Shown here one piece after another: positions 12,801 through 24,800 of a DNA stretch of 64,000 nucleotides. The position numbers were made by a program, and so were the translations under genes. The stretch spans positions 176,526,382 to 176,590,381 of the forward strand of contig JARDYH010000003.1 of the NCBI GenBank assembly GCA_029215795.1, written 5' to 3'. Source of the stretch: Anniella stebbinsi (taxonomy: Eukaryota; Chordata; Lepidosauria; Squamata; Anniellidae). The notes under the pieces were generated by a model. The model saw nothing but the letters and a program-made list of their open reading frames with translations. It had not been told where the DNA came from and did not search any database. Positions within the stretch are counted from its first letter, which is position 1. Every line of letters begins with the position of its first letter.

Positions 12801-15800
12801 ATCTCAGCCTCTTGTTATAAGGTGGGGATCATTAGGATAATGGTCAATACTGCTTAGCAGAAACTGAGAACCAGTGGTTTTCCCCTCTGAGATGCTGAAC
12901 CCATGAGGACCGTTGGGCTCTCATTATGTCCAATTCTGGGTGTAACTTTTTATAAGTTTATTTCAATGTAGTATCACCTTACCCCTGTCCTGCAAGTGGT
13001 GTTAGAGTACCCAAGGTGGCATCAGGGAGGGATAACCATATTTCAAAAGTGTGAAACATCAGACATTTCTTTCCTTTTTTTTAATCTGGTGTAAGATAAT
13101 TCTTGCTAATTCGTCATTTTAAGTAACAATTAAATACTATAGTTCTTTTTGGTAAGTAACATTTGAAGAGGTTATGAGTTTCCTCCAAGGGATGTGAACT
13201 TCAATTTTTAAGCTTCAAAATTACTCTTGAATTTAACTTTTAGGTGAAATACTATAATTCCATCAAGGCACTCCCCCACTTAATTTAAAACAGGATTCTA
13301 CGCTTACCTTGTCGGATTCTTTCCAGATATGACTGGATTTTTTTGGTGATTATTTGACTTTCTTCAAGCACTTTGTTCCAGATCCACCACTTGCTGTGTG
13401 ATGCATCAATCACATACCAGTTCTGATGTTGCTCCTCATAGTAAGGTCTGATTTCTTCAGTTTGTGCTCTGTAACATGAATTCTTGACAGAAAGAATATG
13501 GGAGCTGTCGTGTATTGGATAAGGAGGTCTGAGAAGACAATTTAAAGTGCATTAAAATAAGGCTCATCTAGACTGTCTCCTAAAACTATTCTATTACATA
13601 TCATATTGCTAGATATTAACTGTCAATATAATCTAACAACTAAGTTATGAGAACATCCAAGTGCCCTGGATAATATATCATGGAAGAATGAAGACAGACA
13701 ATTAGCTGTAACAACATTTAATGGCCAAATTTAGGGGTTTATCATCCATTTGGCAATCAGTAGGGATGGTATTAAGGGAGGGTGGATGAACTGGAAAACT
13801 ATATAGAACTACAAGTAAGAACTCTGATATGGTTCTATTGCAAAACTGTTTTTATTTTAAAATCTTAAAAGCATTAGATTTAAAAATATTTACTTTGCTA
13901 TAAGAATCATTTTGAGAGGATTATTATTTTATATCCTTATTGGTGTTGCTACCTGTCAGGGTTTTGTTTATCCAGCAGTGCTCTTCTGAAGACCTCTTTC
14001 ACATCAATCTCTAACTCAAATATTTTTACTGGAATTATCTTCATTTCTTCCAAGAGACCTACTTGTTGTCTTGTTACAGGGTACCCATCAATAACAAATC
14101 TGTGGGTGGAGAGAAATGAACAAAATATAGATCTGGATTCAGATTTATTTTTGTACAGTATCAATTCCTGCATTGTTGACTGTTGCTAATGAAGCACACA
14201 AGATAGGAATAATAAAATACACAGTCTCTGATCCAGTGCAGTTCTGCATATGTACTTATCATGGACTATATAGGTGCATTTGCAACAATTCATTGTTTAT
14301 AACCAAAAAAAGGTCTGCAGCCCTAAGAGGAAGAAGCATGTATAATTGTGTATACAAAGCAGCTCTGATCCATGTGCCAGATGTTGTTATCTGCTCTGCT
14401 CTGGGGGTGGTAGGTACATCTGAAGAAGGCCTCCTCGTTGTTCCACTAGCACTGCTGAGTCCATGACAGGGTGAACCAACAAATGATATGAGTGTGGAAG
14501 GAGGGCCATTCCATCCAGCCCCTCCTGTACAGATTCTAACTGCCATCCAAAGCCAAACAGATAACTAAACAGCACTGGAATAATATTGGCAAGGATGGGA
14601 TGTGCGTGTCACAGAATGGAGGGGAAGACTTACAAAAAGACCAGATGAGAACAAATATGTAGAGGGGAAATAATCCATATGCTAAAGGGACTGAAGACTG
14701 TCACAAAAGAAAAATGAATGAAAAAACCTGAAAGGTAGAGGAAAAAGCAGGGGAGGTGGGAAGAATACAGTCATGAAAATTAGCTTCAGGAAATACACAG
14801 GAAACGTAAGCAGCCTTAAAAAGGGCTCTTTGTTGGACAGTCCTGTATACATCAGAACATTAGAAGAGCCCCGCTGGATCAGTCAAGGGTCCATCTTGTC
14901 CAACACTTTCTTCACACAGTGGCCACCAGCTGCTGACCAGGAACCCACAAGCAGGGTACAAGTGCGACAACACCCTCCCACCCATGTTCCTCTGATACTC
15001 TGATGTAAACTGTGACTTCCAAAAACGAGTAACAAGGGCCTAAAATATTTGATGTTGCGTATTATATCCAATATTCCAAGCCTGTGCTTCACAGTGTCAT
15101 GCCAAAAGGTTGGATCCTGTGCTAGAGTTTCAGCACAAAGGGACATCTTGTTCCTATGTGGCAGTGTGCTGTAGCTGCTGTAGCAATAAATATGCTGTGT
15201 TGCTAGTCTAGGAAACTACTGTGCCAGACAGCCCGTAGGAATGGAGAGAAGTGCAACTTCAAGCTAGCAAAACGCTCCAGGAGTTCAAGTGGGGCAGACA
15301 AACACAACTGCCTGTGGTATTTGCTGGAACCTGTTTCATGCCAGTATTATCCCAACTGGTCCTTCTGGAATAAAATGTCATGCAATGAGCGTCTCTCACC
15401 CTGTAGTGTTACACACAGTATCCATCAGTGCGACATCCAGAGCCCTGATGGCAAACTCATCAGGGGCAGTCAATCCTTTATGAAGGTGCCACTTCAACAC
15501 AAGTGCTAATTCAGTCTCTGGCTGATTGTTTAACACTGAACGTATGGCATCTCCCATAGAAAGGCGCAATAATCCATACGCATTTGCAAACTTTTTGGCA
15601 ACTGAAAAACATGTTTGTTATGAATGAGTAACATTTGATCACATCGTTGCAATATTCTGATCATATTCTACAAGGAAAACCATCATCTCAATAAAGAAGA
15701 CTAGTACAACAGCAGTAGTCTGATTATCACAACGAGAATATCAAGATTTTCAAAAGTAGTCTACTGAAGGTGATCCTTGGGCACTTTTAACACCACCTTA

Positions 15801-18800
15801 AATTAAAAGTGGTTCATATCCAGACACGGAAAATATACTGCACAGTTTTTTGATTAAATGGCAAAGATTATGCAGCTCACATAATTTTTGTTTTCTCTTC
15901 TAAGTGGATGATCGACATAGCTGATATCATCCCCCTGATTTCCGATTATCAGGCAGCAAGTGCCATTGCTCGTGTACCCAAAATGGCACCACCCACACCC
16001 AAAAGGGAGATATCAGCCAGGTTGGGGAAGTCTTAGCTTTGCAGAAGTACAAATGAATAAAGAATAAAGCACCTAAAAGCAAACTCAGAATGCACTGGAA
16101 GGGTGTGTGTGGGGGTAATGGGAAACTGGGGGAGGGGGGAATGGAGTGGAGTGGCTGGCATCCTGAGCAGCAGCATCCACACTGCAACATTTTGTTGCAG
16201 GTCACACTTGTTATAAGGTACTACAATTCCTGCTACTACACCATCAAATGCCACCAGTGGGATAGACATTATGCAAGTATGTAGTAAGAAATGACCTTTC
16301 TCTTAACCGACATGAAATTGGATGATACCAATACAATTATAAAAACACAAGGCACACAGAACTTGGAACGAACAGGCCTGAAATCCTAGAACGCCATAGT
16401 GCAGTACAACTTTGAAAGCCTACTGCAGCCAATCACCTCGGCTAAACAAGCAATCCAATAGGAAAACAGCTTATCTGTGTTCAAACTGGGTGACTAGTTA
16501 CAACAAAAACTTCCAATTCACCTTTGGTTGTGTACACCCTTCTCATTTACAGGCACTGGGGCTATCTAGCATTGTGGTCCAGAGCAATATCTATGGTAGA
16601 ACAGGGACATATTGCCCTGTTTGTTGAAACAATGTTGTGCCCTAAGGCCAAAGATCATATTTCCACTTTAAATGGTGTAGGCACAGCTCAGATGGAGAAT
16701 GCATGCCCAAATTTCGGCTGAAGGAACAGTCATATACCTATCTATGAATTAAAAACCTGCACACTCAGGAGACAAACAACTCTACCTGTTGTCTTTCCAG
16801 ATTTTGGAGGTCCCACAACTGCAATTTTCACTGGCACAGTGGGTTTAGGTTTAGGCTGGCGGAGATAATGGATGGGATTTTTCATAAATGTTTCTCTGTT
16901 TTCCTTGCTTGTAAAGTAATAGACACAGTTTCGATGAATAACTGGAAAGCTTGGAGTATCTTGGTTTTGATAAGGTTTGATTGCATCTCCTTCACTTAAC
17001 TGCAATAAATTCAGAGTTACTGATATGTCCAGAACTTCTGTTGTAACCATTTTCCTATGGGAAATGCATATCTAAATTCTAACAATTAATAACCTTTAGT
17101 TTGTAAGAATTAAGCAAGGTTTTCCGTTCTTTAATTAAAACAATTTATGCTAGCACAAATAATTGTTGAGAAAAGCTGACAACCATAGTCACAACTTCAT
17201 ACATCACTAAAGTATGCAGCTCGTTTAATGCAGACATTTGGCTGAAAACCCTGTGCCAAAATCCTAAATTTCTCCATTATTTTCTATGGGAAGCTCATTG
17301 TTTCTATGGGAGAGCTTCATCGTTGGGGTGCGGGGTAGGGACTAAAAGAAGCAAAACTCTGGCTGGTTGTGCACCTAACCATTTTGTTTATGGTTAAGAG
17401 ACAATGAGACACAGAATGGTTGAGTATCAGTTGAGGAATAACAAAGAAAATGGAGGGTAGGGGGAGAAAAACAACTGGCCAGCTCAAGTCCCTAACTAGG
17501 GGTGGGCAAACTTACCTGTGCTCACCTCGGCGGGCGCTCGCCCCACCACTTCAAGCCCATGAATTCTTTGTGCCCCACCTCTTGAAGCCCACAAATTCCT
17601 CATGCTCCATCTCTTGAATTATTGCCTCAGCAATAATCATTGATTGAATCTAAGCCATAATAATCAGCCCTATTGTACACATTAATAATTATAAATAATG
17701 CCTATAAACAGTTGCATATTGCCATTATGTACAAGGGTCCACACCATTGGCCTTAAGAAATGATTTTTGAAAGCAATGATGGCTCATTTACCTTAATTGG
17801 GTCCCACTGACCAAAATTACTTGGATGTTTGTAGGAGAGAACTATCATCTTGCGTGCAAGTGACACACTTATTGGATAACACTTCTCAAAAATGCTCTCA
17901 CGATTTTCTACTAGGTCCTTCAGCTTTTTATACAGTTGGTAGCACACAATGTGAGGTTTGCGCTTGCAAGGAATTGTTATTTGGGGTATCAATAATTTTT
18001 CAAGTTCCTCCTAAGAACAAAGGAGAACATGGCAGGAATTAAAAAGACAGTGAAATGCTACTAGAAATGAATACCCTTAGTACAGCCTTGCAAATAAAGC
18101 AATATACTCACCAAAGGAGTTAGCAGTCCACTTGTACTGACATGTCATATGGCAGCTCAAGTTGTGGCAAGCTACTTACCTGATGAGCAGCAAACTACAA
18201 GTCTATTCTAGGGTTCTCTACAACTACTGGTAACTGCTACCTCCCATTCGGGGGTTACCATGTCAGGTGAACCTGGCGAGCATGGGTTTTGTGAGGGTTG
18301 TTTTACCCTTGAATAATGCACACTCACTGGGTTCATATGGCATGATAACCCTTGAGCAGAGATTGCATATGCAACCTGGAATCCATGGGTGAAATAGCTT
18401 GTGGTCGCTATTTAACATCCAAACAAGCCACATATTTATTCTAGGCATTTGCAGAAAGTTAAAGGTAGGCAAGTGCAGGTTGATGAGTCAAACAGCTCTA
18501 ACAGGTAGCCAACCAACATATTCTGCCCTGGTTCTCTGTACAGCATTACCAGCTGAACCTGAGAACCCCTGGACCACCTCAACACATTAGAATTTGCACT
18601 GACCAAGGAGGAGAGCTGTAGATTATCCTCAATTTTCAAATAATAATAATAATAAATAATAATTATTATTATTTCTTACCCGCCTCTCCCTCCAGATAGT
18701 TATATACTTTCCATAAACATTCCAAGAGGCAGAATGAATCCTTCCCCCACAGTGAACCATTTAACTCCTGCAGGGGAACAGACCTACCCACTATGGTTCA

Positions 18801-21800
18801 GCATGTGGATTCAAGTGCTTTGTATCTGGACTCAACAGAGGTTAGCCTCCAAAACACATAGGAGACAATAGGGCTGAAGCTGCCATTGAAAGCAATGAGG
18901 GGGACAAAGTGGACATAGTTGGTATCAAGGCGGATGCTTAAACAAGTGGCATGAAAGCTGCCAGGATATCCAGGATCATAGTGTGCAGTTCTGGACAGGT
19001 GAAAAAGTAGCAGAGGCCTCGGCTGCACAGCCATAACCGGTCAACTGGTGAGCTGGCTGAGATGTGCTAGCTGGCTTTGAGGCTGTGGTTGATATGGGAT
19101 AGCACCAATTATAAAAACAACTAATCTGTTTATATAGGCCATCCTATATAAGCAGGCAATCCTGACCACATCAGATTCCTCGGTTTGAGGCAACTTCATA
19201 TATTCATCCCAAAAATATATCAAATTCTATTCTGATATGAGTTCTTCTATCATTAACTGATTTTACTAATGAGGAAGAAGTTGTAGAAAGATTTTGGTTG
19301 ACTCTAATGAGTTGTACATGTTTCTTGCATATCTATCTATCTATCTATAGATTAAAACATATTGCAGAAGGACTCTTCTTTTCAGAAATCTAAATGATAA
19401 ATACTGTATTTATTTGACAATATTTATGAATATTTTGCATTAGAGACATTTTTATGAAGACATATACAAAACAAGCATTCAAAGAAGGGACAAGATTACC
19501 TTCCTGGGAATACCTGTTAGAAAAGGTATGTTTTAGAAGGTGCTGAAAACCCAGAAGGGCTGGCACCTATCTAATTTGAAGTGATGGGGAATTCCAGAGA
19601 AGGTGCAGCAACAAAGCAGTCCAGTAAGGGATTAGGCAATCTCTTCAGTAAGAACATAAGAAGAGCCCTGCTGGATCAGTCTAGTCCAGCACTCTGTTCA
19701 CACAGTGGCCAACCAGCTGTAGATCAGGGACCCACAAGCAGGACATGGTGCAACAGTACCCTCCTACCTATATTTCCCAGGAATTGGTGTTTACAGGCTT
19801 ACTGCTTCTGATACTGGAGGTAGCACATAGCCATCAGGACTAGTAGTCACCGATAGCCTTTTCCAGTAGCCTGGTCCTGAGTTGTTCAGGGGTTTATAAC
19901 CAAGTACCAAAACCTTAAACCTGGCCTGGCAGTATATAGGCAGCTGGTGCAGTTCCCTCAGCATGCGTGTGATATGTTGGCAATAAGCCGCTCCCATGAC
20001 CAACCTGGCTGTGGCATTCTGCATCGATTGCAACTTCCATGCCAATCTTAAGGGCATCTCCACGTAAAGCACATTGCAGTAATCCAGTTGTGAGGTTACC
20101 AATGCATGGATCGCAGTGGTCAAGCTATCCTTGTCCAAGAATGGCCATCTTACCTGACATACTTGGTAAAAGTCACTCCTAGTCATTGAAGACACCTGTG
20201 CCTCAAGTGACAGTGCTGGATCAATGAGCACCCCAAACCATTAAGGGGGAATCTTATCCCACCTAGAACAGGCAACTCACCCAGTTCCCAGACATGGGAA
20301 CCAGTTCACCCACAGAGCCTTGATCAGTTTATTGCCCCTCATCTACCCTACCACTGAATCCAGGCACCTCTCCAAGACTTGCACAGCCTCCCTTGATTCA
20401 GACATTATAGAGAAAAAGAGCTGGATGTCATCAGCATACTGAGGGCACCTCGTTCCAAAACCCCTAATGACAGCTCCCAACTGTTTCATATAGATATGGG
20501 GTGCAGAATCTCAGGCCTGGAGCCCAAATCTGGCCTTCCTCTGGCCCTCTGGGATTCCCCAGACGGCCCTATTGCTTGGTTGTTCCGCAGGCTTTGTGGT
20601 TTTCCCCATTCTAAAAGGCCCAAAGGCCTCCCCCTAAGGCTTAATTATTGGTAGTAAAGGCTTTAGACTAAAATATGCTGGGTTTGGGTAATTCTGGTCC
20701 TGCCTATTTGCCTTTGGCCCCACCCCTTTTGCCTCTGGCCCCACCCAGCACTGAATATGGCCCCTGAAAGCATCTCGAAAATGGAATTTAGCCCTTGGGC
20801 TGAAAGAGGTTCTGCACCTCTGATATAGAGCTAAATAGCACTGGCGATAAAACAGTGTCCTGAGGCCCTGCCCAGCCTAAACACCAGGAGGTCGATGAGC
20901 ACTACCCCAAAACTACTGAGACTGACCCTTTAGAAAGGGATGGAAGCACTGATGCCTCCAATACCCATCTCACAAAGTCGGTTCCAGAAGAGACCAGGGT
21001 CAAAAGCCACTGAAAGATCCAATAAGAGCAACTGGGCTGCACTCCCCCACCATCCTTCTCCTAGTGAAGGTTACCCATCAAGGCGACCAAGGCCCCTCCC
21101 GTTGCAAAACTTTGTAAAACTAATCTTCTTTCATCCCATGTTAAAGCAGAATAGAATAATTAAAGAATGCATAAAGTACCTGTACGGTTTGAATATTAGC
21201 AATATCTGCTTCGTACTTCTCTGCAATTTCGGCTTTCATGCGCTCAATAGCATCGGCCTCCTGCTCCTCTTCTTCATCTTCTTCCTCATCGTCTTCTTTT
21301 GGGAACTCTTCTTCCAGAACAGCCTCAATATCATCTTCTTCATCATCCTCGTCATCTAGGAAGTCACCTGCCTCCATGTAAAAAAGAAAAAAAGAAAAAA
21401 AAGGGGGGTATTTTTTTTCTATTGCATGATTCCTGAAATGATATCTGTAGAGTAAAATTTTTGGCAATGCTGGTCAATCCTTCTTTAATTCAGTATTTGC
21501 ATACTGATGCTCTGTAGAAATTCTGCCATATGAAATACACATGGAAGACCAAGTCCTTGCTTACCTGGGATCCCTGTTTGGGCTATTGTGTGGATGCCAG
21601 ATGAGGAGGAAGAAGTGGACGGTTGACCCTCGAACTGTGTGGCTGCTCAAGGTCACCACACAGTTGCACAGCACATTGTGAGTTCGGGAGCCAATCAGCA
21701 TTGCTGTTTGGCTCTGTGGAGCAGAGCCCTGGGGGTGGACCTGAGAGAGGAAGTTTCCTCTCCGGTCCGCTTCTAGGGGATAAAAAGCGGGCCACCGTGT

Positions 21801-24800
21801 AACTTCCAGCAATGCCAGCCTGGATTTTCCCGACCCACTCTGCATGATTGCTGAAAAGATTGCAGTAGAATAAAATTGACTATAGCACTGGTCAATTCTT
21901 CTGAATTTAGTATTTACATACTGATGATTTACCAAAATGCTTCTACATGAAATACACACGGAAACCATGCTTAAGCCAAAATGAATTCCCATTGGATTGG
22001 ATTTAGGTTGTCTCCCTTCTCCCCACAGCAGCCTCTCCAACCCCCATAAATGCTACACAGTGGCTCAATTCGGACGACACGTTAACCAACTATGGGGAAT
22101 TAACCCACTGACGGTGTGTTAAAGAGGTGGTGATCTACAGACGACATGCTGCAGCAGGCGCTGCAAAGAATTTTTAACCACCCCGGTTGTTAATAGCGTA
22201 CTCGACTCTGACTGACAGCTCGGCCGCCATTTTCCTCGCTTACCAAACTCCGTTAGTCCTCCAGCAGGTATCCCAGCACACACTGCGGCCGAAAATCCAT
22301 GGGCGCCGCCATTGAAGCCGATGCCTCCCAAACCCCATTGGCCGCCTCAGTCAGTGGGCAGAACTCAGCAGCCTCGGGCAAAGCGGCAGCCAGGAGCAAC
22401 GTCAGCACCAATACAACATTCCCACCCTGCGCCCAGCATTGCAATTCCAACGTTGGCACCCACACCCCAGGGAGGCACCCACCACCCACCCTCCACGGGA
22501 GATGGGGCAGTCGCGAATAAGACCCACAGCTCCCAGCCCCAGCCCCCCCCACTTCCCTCCTAGAGCATCTCCCGCACACACAGGAAAGAAGGCAAGAGTG
22601 GGGTGGCGTAGAAAACTTTATTCAGCAGGGAGTTTAGACATGGGCAATAAGGCACATGGGCACCATTAAGCCAGGGCAGAGCCCACGGAAAGGACAGTTG
22701 CCCCCAACTGGAAGGAGGAGGCGGCTGGAAGGCACAGTGGTGGAGAGGGGACGGCTGAGGCCACACCCCCAGGGAGCCAAGCACGGAACGTGCCAAGGGG
22801 ACGTGGTGGAGAGGGAGGGCTTGCCAGGGAGAGATGCCAGTCCACACGTGAAACTCCACAGCCAATGCTCACAAGGGGTCGGGGTAGCGCAGCCAGATCC
22901 AGGCACTGATGCTCTCACGCACCCGGGATGCCTCCGCACGGGCGCGATGCTCCCCGACAGGATTCTCGGGGCCTGGCAAAGGCTCAATGTCTCGCCCGTC
23001 CACATCGATGGCGTCGGCGTCCTCGCCCGCCCGAGGGAGGTCAGGGTGCTCGGCCAGTAACACGTCCCCACGGGACTTGCAGATGTTGTGCAGGATGCAG
23101 TAGCACACCATCATGTCCAGAATGATGTCGGACTGCAAGTCCAGCAAGCTGAACAGGGAGCGCCAGCGCTCCTTCAGACGCCCGAAGGCACGCTCCACGG
23201 GCAGGCGGGCACGGCAATGGTAGTAGTTGTATTTACGCTGGACGTTGGTGCGCGGGTAGCGGTACGGGGCCATCAGCCACGGCTGCAGGGTGAAGGCCTG
23301 GTCGGCCAGGAGGAGCGGACACACCGCACGGCTGCACACGGAAGCGGGCCCGGAAGTCAGGAAGTGCCCCGATGTCAGCTTGGCAGCCAGGGGGGAGTTC
23401 CAGAAGACAGCTGTGTCGTGACTCCGCCCAGACACACCCGCATACATGTCCAGGAAGCGGCCCTTGGCATCCACCACCGCCTGGAGAACCATGCTGTAGA
23501 AATGCTTGCGGTTGTAGTACCCCTTGCCACGGGTGGGCGGGGCCAGGATGCGCAAGTGGGTTGAGTCCATCGCCCCCACCGCCCGCAGGAAGCCCAGGGC
23601 ACGGAAGCCACGCATGTTCTCCTTCTCGTCCCCCACCCGAAGGACGTCGGCCAGGTACAGCTCGTTCAGCATGCTCACCGTCTCACGGAAGATCTTGCAA
23701 GCAGTGGACATGCCCACCACGAAGATGGTTGACAGCGGCAAGTAGCCCATGTTGAATGCCAGCTTGTACAGTGTGAGGGCGAGGTGACGGGATACCGGAA
23801 TACTTCAGTGCGTATTTGTAGACTCCCGTTGCAGGGCAGGTGTCACCTCAGCCACCAACACCTTGAAAGTCGCATGGGACATGTATCCTGTGCATGGCTT
23901 CCGTGCGGGGAAACACTCAGCGGCGGACGGTCTCACGCTCGGCAAGAAGCTCGGCCGACGTCGAGGGGGGGGGGCGTGGTGCAGGGCCCCTTCGGCCACG
24001 CCTTCGGCCAACTTCTCCGCAATCATCGTGGGTGCCTCACGGGGTCGAACCAATGGCAGGATGGTGGCCTGGAGACAAGGCACGGCCTCCATTGCTCCGA
24101 GGGCCAGCGGAAGGACTCCGTCCCGAACACAGGCATCACGGGCATGGCTCCACCTAGCTGCCTCAGCCGGGCACGGAATAAGTCCTCCTCATCGGCATCG
24201 CCGTGGTTCTGCGTGGCTGCCTGGATCGCCCCCTGCAAGCAGGCCGTTGCAAGCTCCCTCCGGGCATAGTCGCCACCGCCAGCCAGGCCGGGGGGGGGGC
24301 GGCAGAATGGGAGGAGCAGTTGGTGTGACGGAGCAGGAGGGTGGAGGATGGTGGGGCAAGGCTGGGAGCATGGGACTGCCAACTATGGTAGCATGGGAAT
24401 GGGAGGGCAGGAGGATTTGTTTAGGCTGAAGCGCACCTGCTAGATAGTGGGGAGTGGCAGGAAGCGGCTAGAGTGGGGTGCGTGATGGGGAACCGGCAAA
24501 GCAGGCCGAGTCTACGCTACGACTAGGGGGAATGGGCATGAGCCTCCATGCTGGCGAATAGGCCTCCGGTTGGCCGTGGATCGGACGGGGCCGCCGCCGG
24601 ACGCTTCATTCCAGACGTCGAATGCAACGTATGACTTCTCCCAGGGCCACCTCCAGAGCATGGAGACGCCGTGCCTTTTGGGCCCTCCGCTTTCTGCGAA
24701 TAGCACGGCGGAGGGAGTGCAGTTTCCCTGGGAGGCGAGAACAGAAGGGGGGAGAGGAGGGGGACTGCCATCAGTGACACGGAGGCCACAGCAACACCAA

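Larger units (their letters stand above)
18011..21179 (-). other. AK9: AK9 intron with L2 and SINE-like repeats
   Basis: A 3.2 kb intron. It holds (AAT)n-type sequence at 18641-18672, (ATCT)n at 19329-19347, the interspersed repeat at 19650-19855 and a broken L2 at 19845-21115. No host exon is expected, because the flanking AK9 exons join in phase. Confidence 0.7.
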
